DNA of 64,000 bases from Progne subis subis (Eukaryota > Chordata > Aves > Passeriformes > Hirundinidae), in contig JAKJHU010000838.1 in assembly GCA_022316685.1 (NCBI GenBank), forward strand, positions 1-64,000. Reading direction: 5' to 3'. Below, piece after piece: positions 20,709-30,576 of this stretch. The notes beneath the pieces were generated by a model that saw only the letters and a list, made by a program, of their open reading frames with translations, ran no database searches and was not told the origin of the DNA. The translations under genes and the position numbers were made by a program. Numbering within the stretch: the first letter of the stretch is position 1; every line of letters begins with the position of its first letter.

Positions 20709-23700
20709 TCATCCTTTTTCCTCAGTGCGCACTGCTGTGTGAGTTGTTAACAGTACTTGGTAGGGACCTTCAAACTTCGGGGTCAGCGGGGTATTAGTCC
20801 ACGTTTTGATCAATACCCAGTCTCCAGGATTGATATGATGCACATTTGCATCCAAAGGGGAAGTTTGAGGAAGATAGCCTTTCTTTCTGAGATTTTCTAA
20901 GGTTTGTCCAATGGTTTTTAGACATTTTCTAGTGATTTCCTCTCCTTCCAGGTAGTCTTTAGAACTATAAGGAGATAACAAAAAGGGAAGCCCAAATAGC
21001 ATTTCATATGGTGACACTCCTAGATCTGCTCGTGGCTGTGTTCTGATTCGTAGTAATGCTAGGGGTAAGCATTTAAGCCAATTTAGTTGAGTTTCTGCTA
21101 TTAGTTTAGTCAGTACATTTTTAATGGTTTTGTTCATCCTTTCTACTCTGCCTGAGCTTTGGGGATGCCACGGGGTGTGTAACCTCCATTTTATCCCTAA
21201 GGCTTGTGTTACCTGTTGTAGAATTTGTGCTGTGAAATGTGGCCCTCTGTCTGAATCAATATTATTTATCAGCCCATACCGAGGGAGGATATCTTCTAAT
21301 ATGATTTTTGTTACTACTTCTGCTGTTTCTCTTTTTGTAGGAAATGCCTCTACCCAATGGGTAAGGTGATCTATGATCACCAACAAGTGTTTGTACCCTT
21401 GAACAGGGGGCATCTCAGTAAAATCAATTTGCACGTTCTGGAAGGGCCTTAAGGCTAACTCCCTCCCTCCAGGCTCAGTTTTTCTCATAACTTTTTGATT
21501 TATTTTCTGACATATAATACATCCCTGAGTAACTGCTTTTGCTAATTCGTGTACTCCAATACATAGGTTTTCCCTTAGGAAATCGTCACACAACCCCTGG
21601 GTTCCCCAGTGGGTTAAATTATGTATTTCTGTAAGTATTTTTCTGGCTAGGGCTTTATTTAAGAATTTCCGTCTGTCAGCTGTTAACCACACTCCGTGTT
21701 CCCCCTGGTGTAATCCTAATTCTTTTATTGCTTTCTGCTCTTTTTTACTGAATACCTGCTCTATCCTTTCTTCTTCTTTTTTTGGCATTTTCTCTAATTT
21801 GAGGATTTTTACTGGTTCTCCTGGTTCTAAAGCTGCTTCTCTGGCTGTTTTATCAGCTAACTGGTTTCCCCTTATCTCGGGCATATCTCCCTTTTGATGC
21901 CCTTTTATGTGAACTACTGCAATTTCTACTGGTTTTTGTAAAGATTTTAACACTGATTTTATTAATTCTGTGTGTATTAAGTTTTTCCCTTTTGAATTTA
22001 AATATCCCCGTCCTTCCCAAATTTTCCCAAATGTGTGCACGATACCAAAGGCATATCTAGAGTCTGTGTAAATGGTCCCTCGGTCATCTTTAAGTAAGTC
22101 TAGCCCTCTCTTTAGTGCATATATTTCACAGCACTGTGCTGACCAATTACTTGGTAACTTTCCCTTTTCTAAAACTTTCATTTTCTCTCCCTCAATCACA
22201 GAGTATCCTGATATTCTTTTCCCTTCCACCACTCGGGATGACCCATCTGTGAACAACACTCTCCCATATGGAAGGGGTGTATCCTCTAAATCTTCCCTTA
22301 CTTTTGTCTGCATATCAATGAGTTCTAGGCAATGGTGTTCCATTTCTTCAGTGGGCTCACCAGAGAGAAATTGAGCTGGATTTAAGCTTTTGGATGTTGT
22401 TAGTTCTAGGTTATTTGAATTTATCAGTATAATTTCATATTTTAGCATTCTAGAATCTGTGAGCCACTTTTGAGCTCTTTGACTTAAAATTGTTTTCAAA
22501 TCATGTGGAGTATGTATCTTTATCTTTCCCTGTAATGTTAACTTTTGAGCTTCTTCTATTAAAATAGCTGCAGCTGCAACTGCTTGGAGACAAGCCGGCC
22601 ATCCCCTAGCAACTGGATCTAACAGTTTTGATAAAAATGCTACAGGTTTTCGGTATCCTCCCCATTCTTGGGTTAAAACGCCGTATGCTATCCCTTCCTC
22701 AGTGTTTACAAATAAATCAAACTCCTTTTTAAGATCTGGTAAGCTTAAAACTGGTGCTGAGGATAATTTCTCTTTTAGATCTTGCAGCTGCCTCTCGTCA
22801 CTCTCTGTCCAATTCATTGGTTCCTGGTCTATTAATTTATCATAAAGAAATTTGACCCCTTGAGTGTACTTATCTATCCAGTGCTTGCAGTATCCAAACA
22901 GGCCTAGAAGTTTCCTTATGTCTCTCTTAGTTTTTGGAGGTGATATAGACACTATTCCTGAAATTCTTGCAGGGCTTAACCTTTTACTCCCCTTTCCGAT
23001 TATGTGTCCTAAATAAGTGACCTCAGTTTCTACAAACTGTAGTTTACTCTGAGATACCTTTAACCCCTTTTCTCCAAGAAAGTTTAGAAGTTGTATACTT
23101 ACATCTTTAACTTCTTTCTCTGTCTCCCCTGATATTAATAAATCATCCACGTATTGCAAAATTTGAACTCCTTCTTTGGGACTAAACTGTTCTAATAATG
23201 TTTCTAGGGCCTGTCCAAAGATATTTGGCGATTCCGTATACCCCTGTGGTAACCGGGTCCACCTTAGCTGTTGTTTCCTTCCCCTGTCTGGATGTTCCCA
23301 TTCAAAGGCGAACCAATCCCTACACTCTTCTGCTAGGGGACATGCCCAAAAAGCATCCTTTAAGTCTATCACTGTGAACCAGGTATGCTCTCTTGGAATT
23401 TTACTCAGCAAGGTATAGGGGTTAGGTACTACTGGGTGTCGAGCAATAGTTCTTTGATTTATTTCTCTCAAATCCTGGACTAATCTAAACTTTCCCTCAT
23501 CTTTCTTTATGGCTAATATAGGGGTGTTATGAGGGGACATACATGGTTCTAAGATATTTTCCTTTAAAAGATGCTCAATTACTAAAGCTAGCCCTTTCTT
23601 TCCTTCTGGTGACATTGGGTATTGCTTAACTCTGATGGCAGGGGTATCTTTTTGCATTTCTATCTTAATGGGAGGGATATCTAAACACCCATATTTTCCC

Positions 23701-24125
23701 TCTGTAGCCCACACTTCTGGATTTATTTCTTGTATATCCCCTTGGGTCAGTTTCATGATATGCACAACCATTTTTCCATCTTTTGGGATAACTCCTACCC
23801 CGAGCTGCACTTGTAAGTCTCTGCCTAGTAAATTGGTTTCTGTATGTGGTAAATAAAGAAAATCAGCTACACAGTGCTTTGAGTTCCCTTTAATCTCTAC
23901 TCCTTCAACTATTAATGCTCGAAAGGGCCTCCCTTCAGCTCCTAACACTTCACAAGTTTTTGTCCCGATTGTTACCCCTGTTGGTAATTTCCTTAAACTC
24001 GATCTATCAGCTCCTGTGTCTACTAAGAATTCATATTCTTCACTTTGGGGACCCACATCAAAGTTTACTAGAGGCTCATCTTGTTGTTCTATTGGGTCCC
24101 CTATTTTATAGAGCCTCTGACACCC
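20709..24125 (-). CDS. pro-pol of B1, uninterrupted frame
   Basis: The frame is open from the gag UAG (24126) to 20709, about 1,138 codons; 1,115 follow the Met at 24056. Domains in order from that Met: protease with LVDTGADRSSL (residues ~10-20), RT with LEPCMSPHNTPILAIKK, VIDLKDAFWACPLA, LPQGYTESPNIFGQ and the catalytic YVDD (~308), RNase H (FTDGSSRVVEGK, CEIYALKRGL, YTDSRYAFGIV), integrase zinc region (HNLTHWGTQGLC, GCIICQKIN) and catalytic core (DFTEMPP, DSDRGPHFTAQ, GRVERMNKT). It would be made as a Gag-Pol fusion by UAG readthrough. The last codon is a TGA where A and D have Trp; B2 has TAG at that codon. The frame is intact, but the gag in front of it is deleted and shifted. Confidence 0.93.
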   Translation of the reverse strand, partial: GCQRLYKIGDPIEQQDEPLVNFDVGPQSEEYEFLVDTGADRSSLRKLPTGVTIGTKTCEVLGAEGRPFRALIVEGVEIKGNSKHCVADFLYLPHTETNLLGRDLQVQLGVGVIPKDGKMVVHIMKLTQGDIQEINPEVWATEGKYGCLDIPPIKIEMQKDTPAIRVKQYPMSPEGKKGLALVIEHLLKENILEPCMSPHNTPILAIKKDEGKFRLVQDLREINQRTIARHPVVPNPYTLLSKIPREHTWFTVIDLKDAFWACPLAEECRDWFAFEWEHPDRGRKQQLRWTRLPQGYTESPNIFGQALETLLEQFSPKEGVQILQYVDDLLISGETEKEVKDVSIQLLNFLGEKGLKVSQSKLQFVETEVTYLGHIIGKGSKRLSPARISGIVSISPPKTKRDIRKLLGLFGYCKHWIDKYTQGVKFLYDKLIDQEPMNWTESDERQLQDLKEKLSSAPVLSLPDLKKEFDLFVNTEEGIAYGVLTQEWGGYRKPVAFLSKLLDPVARGWPACLQAVAAAAILIEEAQKLTLQGKIKIHTPHDLKTILSQRAQKWLTDSRMLKYEIILINSNNLELTTSKSLNPAQFLSGEPTEEMEHHCLELIDMQTKVREDLEDTPLPYGRVLFTDGSSRVVEGKRISGYSVIEGEKMKVLEKGKLPSNWSAQCCEIYALKRGLDLLKDDRGTIYTDSRYAFGIVHTFGKIWEGRGYLNSKGKNLIHTELIKSVLKSLQKPVEIAVVHIKGHQKGDMPEIRGNQLADKTAREAALEPGEPVKILKLEKMPKKEEERIEQVFSKKEQKAIKELGLHQGEHGVWLTADRRKFLNKALARKILTEIHNLTHWGTQGLCDDFLRENLCIGVHELAKAVTQGCIICQKINQKVMRKTEPGGRELALRPFQNVQIDFTEMPPVQGYKHLLVIIDHLTHWVEAFPTKRETAEVVTKIILEDILPRYGLINNIDSDRGPHFTAQILQQVTQALGIKWRLHTPWHPQSSGRVERMNKTIKNVLTKLIAETQLNWLKCLPLALLRIRTQPRADLGVSPYEMLFGLPFLLSPYSSKDYLEGEEITRKCLKTIGQTLENLRKKGYLPQTSPLDANVHHINPGDWVLIKTWTNTPLTPKFEGPYQVLLTTHTAVRTEEKG

Positions 24126-24128
24126 CTA
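24126..24128 (-). other. gag UAG stop with readthrough-type context (B1)
   Basis: Gag ends GED then TAG, followed by GGGTGTCAGAGGCTC in frame with pro-pol. No frameshift is needed to enter the pro-pol frame. The same site is at 38864-38866 in B2. Confidence 0.75.
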
Positions 24129-25299
24129 ATCCTCCCCTTTCAGCACCCTCTCCAGGGCATCGTGCTCCCTTGCAATAGCTTCATCAAGTGATAATTTCTT
24201 ACAATCCCTTTTTAAATGCCCTATTTCACCACAGTAATAACAAGTTCTATTCTCTCCTGGGTTACTTCTTTTTAAATTTACCCACGGTGGTACTATGGGT
24301 GACTTTGGTTCTTTAAATGAGGGTCTTGGTCCTCCCTCACTAGATTTCTGGCTTTAAGGCTTTTGACCTTGTGTTACAATAGGGTCCTTCACTTACATTA
24401 TGAACTGATAACACTGGCTGAGTTACAAATTCCTGGGGAATTCCAGGAGAACGGGATGACTCACAGGAGTCTGTAGGGGTTTTGGTTAACTCCCAATTAG
24501 GAGGTGGCAGGGGAATTACTGTAGGTGAGGGGGAGGTAGTAAAATCTGTAGGGGGCGAAACAGAGGATGGTACTGTGGGAGAAAGGGGGGCTAGGGAAGA
24601 GGTTGTGTTTTGGGAAACTGCAGGGGTTATAACTGGGGCTAAAGAATTTTGACTATTGGAAGGAGGTGGCAAAGGGGCTGTTGGGAGAGAAGGGGGAGAA
24701 GGTACTAAGGACTGGGGAGGAGAGGTGTTAAGGGGGGGTGATGATGGAACCACTGGGGGAAGAGGAGGAGAGGGTTCTGAAGGAGTTGGAGTTTGACTCG
24801 GGGAAGTTAGTAGGGGAACTGGGACAGGATTTTGAGGGACTTGGGGCACCTCTGGGTAAATTGGAGGGGGTAAATGGTCTAAAGGGTCCCATCTTTGATT
24901 AGTTTCTGTTCTTTCCTCTTTCTGTTCTTTTCTTTCACACTTTTCTTTTTCTTTTAATTTACAGACTTTTATATTCTCTTTACTCGTGGCTCTCTTTTGC
25001 CAACAAGCAGCATAAGCTAACTGGTTTACGTCTGGATCTTCCTGAGTTCTTAGGTAGTGATTTAACTGATAGCACATCCACTCATCATGTGTTCCAAACC
25101 ATGGCCACTCTCCTGGTAATTTTAATTTTGGCCAGACCTCTGTGCAATAAAACACCATTTTAACCTGATCTAGTCCTTTTGTGGCCTCTAAAGAATCCCA
25201 TTTATCTAAAAGTTGTTCTAAGGGACTACCGGGTGGAATACTCTTTACTTTGTTATTCTCTTTTTGGGATTTCTTTTTCTTACTAGTACATTGTCCCAT
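24129..25299 (-). pseudogene. gag of B1 with internal deletion
   Basis: Starts MGQCTSKKKKSQ, a Gly-2 myristoylation signal plus basic patch, as in gammaretroviral matrix. Matrix continues to NQLAYAACWQKR, then a Lys/Glu stretch and a long Pro/Ser/Thr-rich region. At KALKPE (near 24355) the frame joins out of phase to sequence that in B2 lies about 765 bp further on (SSEGGPRPSFKEP), so capsid is lost and a stop follows at once. The nucleocapsid knuckle CYYCGEIGHLKRDC survives near 24240-24200. The junction shares TTTC microhomology with both parents. Confidence 0.9.
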
Positions 25300-26731
25300 T
25301 TTCTTTAAACTGAAAAAAATTTCAAAGGTGCCCTTTACTGACTGGCAACACAGGTTTTTTTTTGGTTTTTTTTTGTTTTTTGTTTTTTTTTTTTTTTTTA
25401 AACAACAACAAAAAAATTCTTCAGCTTTTCTCCCTTTACTTCAAATCTCCTGACTTAATTCTTGAACACTTCAACATAAAACTCCTAAACTTTATGCTTT
25501 TCTACTCTTTCCTACACTTTTGCTTTCATTAGGGAACAAATTCTCCCTCTTTCTACTCACTTTCTCTAACCTTCTTCACTTCCTTGGACGCTCACACTTT
25601 ACTTACACCAGGGGCTCAGACTCTCTTCTGACCCCTTTGAGGTGAGTCCTAATGACCTCACCCCCTATGTACCCCCACGCCTTGCCTCACCCCTGAGACT
25701 CTGGACACGCTTTGCGGCGCACGACAGGGTCCCTAGTACTAGCGTCCTCTTCCGGGCCTCAGGACCTTCCCACGCCTTCGCCCCCGCCGGGCCGGACACC
25801 TTCAGTCCAAACCCCGGACTAGACTGCCCTGCTACTAGTACAGTCCCCCTCTTCACTTTTTGAAACGGAGGTAAGAGGTCAAGACTCCGCACGGGTTACC
25901 TGGGGGGGTATCCCTTCCTTGTTTCCAAGGATCAACCCCAGCAGGGCCCGACCCCTTTGCCTTCCACCAGGACTGGCTTGACTACTTCTCCACAGCAAAG
26001 CAGCCTCGGCAAGAGGGATGAGTGTGTGTGTGCAGGATGCCCGCCTTGCCTCTACATTGACTCCCCACCCCGGTGTCCTCGGGCTATGGGTTTACGGCCT
26101 CCTCCCTGAGACCGCGGCAGCACACCCTCTCCGGTGCGTCTGGCTCAGTCCTGGGAAGCAGGGACTCTCATGAGCTCTCGGCACCCGCAGTGTCTGGGGA
26201 CACCCTGTCAACCCTGGTACGGTTTTCCCGCCCCTCCAGGGACTCTAAACCCTCCTAGGCTACTCTAGCCTTTAAGGGGGGGGGACCTGCCCCCAATGCG
26301 TGCCACTCACACTTTGTTTTCCCCTGCACGCCCAGGGGAGGGGTCTTTCTGCCCCTAATGCGTGCCACTCACACTCTGTTTTCCCCTGCACGCCCGGGGG
26401 GGGTCTTTCTGCCCCTAATGCGTGCCACTCACACTTTGTTTTCCCCTGCACGCCCAGGGGGGGGTCTTTCTGCCCCTAAGGAGACGCCTCACTCATTATT
26501 CTCTCGCTTCCCCCTTTTCCTGGCCGGCCCCCTCGCGGGGGTCCGAGCTGCCGGCCCCCGACTCTTTCACACTCGCACTCGCACGTCTCCTTTACCCGCC
26601 GCCGGAATGCTCACCCTCCGGCGCTCCTCCTCGTTGCCGGTCCCAGGCTGCTCCCACTTGTCCAGCTGTCCCGGAGGTCTGAAGGGCGAGCGGCCGTCCC
26701 GTCCTCGGTCCCTCTTCAGGCATGGCCAAAT
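25300..26731 (-). other. 5' leader of B1
   Basis: Non-coding between primer binding site and gag start. It contains a T-rich (A-rich on the minus strand) stretch at 25355-25400, a candidate splice donor on the minus strand (CCCAG/GTAACC near 25897) and three copies of a 62-bp repeat. Packaging sequences would be expected in such a leader but are not identifiable by eye. Confidence 0.7.
26295..26480. repeat. 62-bp tandem repeat in leader of B1 (three copies)
   Basis: Units start AATGCGTGCCACTCACACTT near 26295, 26358 and 26419 and end CTTTCTGCCCCT. B2 has only two units at 41799-41922. Confidence 0.9.
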
Positions 26732-26749
26732 CCCATGGACGAGCCCCCA
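26732..26749 (-). promoter_or_regulatory. Primer binding site of B1, tRNA-Pro type
   Basis: Five bases inside the 5' LTR the minus strand reads TGGGGGCTCGTCCATGGG. The first 13 bases equal the tRNA-Pro complement used by murine-leukaemia-type gammaretroviruses; the last few differ slightly. Confidence 0.8.
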
Positions 26750-26754
26750 AAAAT

Positions 26755-27370
26755 TGTTCTGGAAAAAAATATAATAGAGAGTCTGAGACTTGCTGGTTTT
26801 GTATGTTTCTTTATTATCAAGCTTGGCCTTGGGGGAGAGCTTGCTTGCTCCCTTGGCAACGTGGAGGAGGAGGTACACACAGCTTCGCTTCACAGCAAAG
26901 CTGGGGACTCCCACCCCCCCCTCACGGGCTTTTTCCCTTGCCGGGGAGTCCGTTTCGCGTCGCTGATCAGGGGTCATCCAGCGATGGGGGACTCCTTCTC
27001 AGGTCACAGCGACTAAATGAAGCTGCTTCGGCGGACCCCCGTATTTCTTGCACTAGTCTAAAATGCGACTACAGTCCTGGATTTTACTTTGGTTCCCTGC
27101 TTTTTAGAGTCTCTTGTTCTTGGGTTGTTCCCAGAATTCCAGTGTTCTTTTTATTTGCATATTCAGACACTATCTGGGGAAAGGGAGCAGAGATACAGGT
27201 AATAAGGTGAATTCTTAATTAACAAACAAGCAAATAAGGTAATAAATCAGTATTAAAACAGGAATAAGGCAAATTCTTTATATAGAAGCTAGCATTAACA
27301 ATCTTAATGGAATTACTTAACAATTAAGTAACTAAAACATAGATTTCTTGAATAGAATTTATTTATAACA
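26755..27370 (-). repeat. 5' LTR of B1
   Basis: 616 bp, TGTTATAAATAAATTC to CCAGAACA on the minus strand, nearly identical to 18986-19600. The outer end abuts CCAC, the duplicated target. Confidence 0.95.
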
Positions 27371-27415
27371 CCACTGCTTATGAATCTGAGATACGACCTT
27401 CACGAGAGCTTCCAT
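27371..27415 (-). pseudogene. gag start of element C (first 15 codons)
   Basis: Minus strand reads MEALVKVVSQIHKQW and then meets B1. The next matrix codons (GIDCKAKDF) are at 18984 downward, after B1. The Trp codon lies in the duplicated CCAC target. Confidence 0.9.
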
Positions 27416-27531
27416 CCTCTGCGTGGGTCCGGAGGCATCCCTCCCGCCGAGCTGGCCCGCCGCTCGGCCGTCATTCACCGTCCAGGTGATTCCCGATCTC
27501 CCGGGCGACTCCCGGGGGTTTCGACACCACT
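27416..27531 (-). other. Leader of element C with candidate primer binding site
   Basis: Two bases after the LTR end the minus strand reads TGGTGTCGAAACCCCCGG (27512-27529), placed like a primer binding site. I do not assign the tRNA. The leader is only ~116 bp, short for a retrovirus. Confidence 0.55.
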
Positions 27532-27824
27532 TGCTGCCTCCGCTGAGGTGTAGCGACCTGGTTCGGGAACGACACGGCAGCCACACCCAGGCTGCTCGGA
27601 CCACCAGCTCACAGACACCAGTGTGGTGGACGGCTAATGGCGTTTATTAACTGGTTACATGGAGTTATAAAACCTGTGTTTACTACATCACATCCGTCTG
27701 CTTACGTTACAAGTTAGGTGTTGCTTACCTTATCAAGGACACTAACCAACTAAGTATTGAGGGAGGGGTTCTGTCTGCCCGTACAACGCGATATCTTCCG
27801 ACCGCCTGTCCCTAATCTCCCACA
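27532..27824 (-). repeat. 5' LTR of element C
   Basis: 293 bp, same ends and AATAAACGCCATTAG motif as 16155-16447, with a handful of substitutions. GAGGGGG follows its outer end. Confidence 0.9.
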
Positions 27825-28736
27825 GAGGGGGTAGTTCTGGGGATACCAGAGGGGAGCGTGGACAGCCCGCACGGGGCTGGTGGCGGCTGAGTCAGCGGCT
27901 CCCAGCAGAGACAAAGCAGCAGCAGCAGCAACGCCCAGCGCAGCCGGCACGGGCAGGGCAGCCGGGGATCGGGCAGTGGGGGAAGCGATCGGAGATAGGA
28001 CAGCTGGGACCGATGCGACCCCCGGCACGGTCAGGGCTACGGCCTTAGACCATGCGTCAGGGGGGACCCCTGGCACAGCCCTTAGGGCAGCCGTGGACCA
28101 GGCGGCCGGGGCAGACGAATTCACTGGCGGGGCCGGGGATGGGGTGTATGCGGGAACCGGCGCAGCTGCTGCGGGCTGCGAGCCGGCACTCGGGACGGGA
28201 ACCGGGGCAGGCGGGGCTGAAGCGGGACCCGGGACAAGGGGCTCAGCTGCGAAAGGCAGGAGTGCGAGTGGGAACAGAGAGGGCAAAGCCTGCAAAGGAT
28301 CCCACTCTTTTTCCTTCTTTTCTTCTTGTTCCCTTCCCTTTTCTTTCCCCTTTTTCTTTTCTTGTTTCATCTCGGGGGTTTCTGATACGTTAAAGATTTT
28401 TATTCTCCTAAAATCTCCTGTCCAACATGTGGCATATTTTCTTTCTTCAGGATTAAACAGTTCTTTTGAATTTACAAATACATTTACAGCCTGACAAATC
28501 CAGTTCTCAGAAGAGCCGTATCTGGGCCAATAAATGTGGTCAGATCTTATTTCCTTCTCTGCCCATTCTATCATGCAAAATTGTATCATTTTTATCCTTT
28601 CCTTTCTCCTTGTACAAGGGTTTTTATCTCAGTTAGCTAACATAATTCTGAGAGGGATATCTTGAGGTATGTCTGTTGGTAATTTTTTACACCCCTTTTT
28701 CTTCCTTGTATCCAATTTACTGTTTTTCTGTCCCAT
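27825..28736 (-). pseudogene. gag of provirus A, 5' part (matrix and Pro-rich region)
   Basis: The start at 28736 reads MGQKNSKLDTRKKKG, a myristoylation signal and basic patch comparable to the B gag start. An in-frame TGA replaces a Trp found at the matching place in B (LAKWDS versus LAN-stop-DK), near 28630. The matrix then continues (MIEWAEKEIRSDHIYWP, PEERKYATCW), followed by a Lys/Glu stretch, WDPLQALPSL and a long Ala/Pro-rich region up to the C insertion. The Ala/Pro-rich region is much more GC-rich than the rest of A. Confidence 0.85.
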
Positions 28737-29409
28737 TTTTCAAGATTTTATCTATTTATCCCCCACCTCTGTTTTTCACTTTCTCTTACAACCTAAAGAC
28801 CACTTCTATTTATGTACACAGAAAAAAATCCCTTCTATCCCACACAACTATTCAATACAATACACCTCCTTCCAAGGAGTTATAGCAATCAACATTACAT
28901 GTGCTTTCAGCCATCTATTCTTACTTCATTTCTCCTTTACTTTTACACACTTTTTCACACCCTTAGGACATGAAGCTGATCCCTGTCGCCAGAGAATCGC
29001 GGCTCCGTGTGGCCCCCCTCGCCTTGGGTTTGGTCTCTGGGTTCCAGTATAGCTGGGCCTCTGAGGAGGGCCCAGAATCTGATTGCTTCTGGTGCCAATC
29101 CACCTATGAGGTTAATTTGCATGTCACTTACACTTTTACTATGACCCCCCCCTCCACACGCCCGAAGGAAAAGGGCTGGATTGCAGGTCACACACACGTT
29201 CTGCCATAGCCCCCACCCGCCCAGAGGAACAATGGCCTGTTTGCGGGTCACTTACACCTCTTGCCACAGTCCCACCCACTCGGGAAGCTGAGGCAGATTT
29301 TGTGTGTGACTCACTCTCACACAACAAAACAACAATAAGGTACCTTTTACTCTCAAATCACCTATTACAATTTTAGGTGTTACTGGCCAGTCCCGGTGCT
29401 CTTGGATAT

Positions 29410-29770
29410 CCCTTCAATCCAGCTGTGTTGTCCAACCCTAGATGTTCTTGGGCACTTTATCCCTCAATCCAGCTGTGTTGTCCAACCCTAGATGTTCTTA
29501 GGCACTTTATCCCTCAATCCAGCTGTGTTGTCCAACCCTAGATGTTCTTGTGCACTTTATCCCTCAATCCAGCTTTGTTGTCCAACCCTAGATGTTCTTG
29601 GGCACTTTATCCCTCAATCCAGCTGTGTTGTCCAACCCTAGATGCTATTGGGCATAACCTCAATCCAGCAGAACCCTGGGTGCTCTTGGGATATTAATCC
29701 CTCAACCCAGCAAAAGTTTCAGTCCTGGATGATCTTAGGCAATTACCCCTCAATCCAGCAGACTTTTTGC
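29410..29770. repeat. 50-bp minisatellite in leader of A
   Basis: Five near-identical tandem units of CCCTCAATCCAGCTGTGTTG plus 30 further bases, then about three decayed units to 29770. There is no unique spacer between copies. Confidence 0.95.
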
Positions 29771-29993
29771 TTCCTAGGGGTCCCACCCCTTCTCTAAAAC
29801 TCAGTCCCAGTTTCCCTGGGGGGATTCTCTCACTCTTCTTATCACTCACTTCGTCTCTTTACTGGCTGTCTTTCTCGCGAAAGAACGGAAACGCAGCGTA
29901 GGAGACTCCGCTCTCACTTAGCAGCTCTGGGATAACCAGCTGCCTCTCAGTCACACACATTCATCCCCTCCTTAACCGTCCCTCCAAACCAGT

Positions 29994-29999
29994 ACTTAC
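29994..29999 (-). promoter_or_regulatory. Candidate splice donor in leader of A
   Basis: GACAG/GTAAGTACT on the minus strand is a near-consensus donor in the place where retroviral env messages are usually spliced. There is no direct proof of use. Confidence 0.4.
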
Positions 30000-30249
30000 C
30001 TGTCCTTTGTCCTTGGGTCTTTGTCTTCGTGTACACTTCGGTCTTAGGGGCTAACTACCACAGTTTTAGGGAATCTTTTCCCTTTTCTTTGTTTTATTGC
30101 CTCTTTTGTCCATTGATCGTAACCTGCATCTGCTGGTCAAGCAGGGGAACACAGAGCGAGGCTGCCAACTGGGCAGGGCGCGCCGTCCTCACCCTGATTC
30201 CACTGAGGCACTGGCAGTGAGGTGTTTTAACCATACTTTGCTACCATAA

Positions 30250-30541
30250 TTATGAAAAGCGCCAATCACTTGGTTTTAAAATTTTAAAAGTTTAATAGTA
30301 AATAAGATGGTTATAAAAATAGAATTAGAGTAAAAAAATTGAACAATTTTAGAGTTAGGATAATACAAGACAATAAAAACAAAGTTAGAAACGTCTGGGT
30401 GCCTTTCCCGAACCACAAGCTCTGGAGAAGACCCCGGTTAACAAAGGATTATCTCTTAAAAGCAATAGCCTGTTGAATATTCATACATTTCATACAGGAT
30501 GTATAAATTCAATTCAAACAAAGAATTGTCTCTGGTTAGTA

Positions 30542-30576
<35 letters not shown>

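Larger units (their letters stand above)
18986..27370 (-). mobile_element. Provirus B1, inserted in gag of element C
   Basis: Two LTRs (18986-19600 and 26755-27370) bound a gag-pro-pol-env interior on the minus strand. The four bases CCAC sit immediately outside both ends (18982-18985 and 27371-27374), and the gag frame of C is continuous across them (QW then GIDC). A 4-bp duplication is typical of gammaretroviral integrases. B1 has a ~765-bp deletion in gag and a ~1.47-kb deletion in env relative to B2, but an open pro-pol frame. Confidence 0.95.
16155..27824 (-). mobile_element. Element C: alpharetrovirus-like LTR element inserted in gag of A
   Basis: Two 293-bp LTRs (16155-16447 and 27532-27824) bound it. 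The interior holds only gag and an env TM segment; capsid C-terminus, nucleocapsid, protease, pol and most of the surface subunit are missing. The seven bases GAGGGGG lie directly outside both ends (16148-16154 and 27825-27831), a duplication of host sequence in the gag of A (possibly 6 bp plus one slipped G). Its gag is interrupted by provirus B1. Removing B1 would leave C about 3.3 kb long. Confidence 0.9.
28737..30249 (-). other. 5' leader region of provirus A
   Basis: No coding similarity. It holds three loose copies of a ~75-bp GGTCACTTACAC-containing unit (29115-29320), a 50-bp minisatellite and a candidate splice donor (CAGGTAAGTACTGG on the minus strand, 29989-30002). CAATAAAAC near 30095 could be a polyadenylation signal of the 5' LTR. 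No convincing primer binding site was found, so the LTR-leader boundary is unclear. Confidence 0.55.

Noticed and set aside
29410..29770. CRISPR-like array
   Set aside because: Units are head-to-tail with no unique spacers, and the genome is vertebrate.
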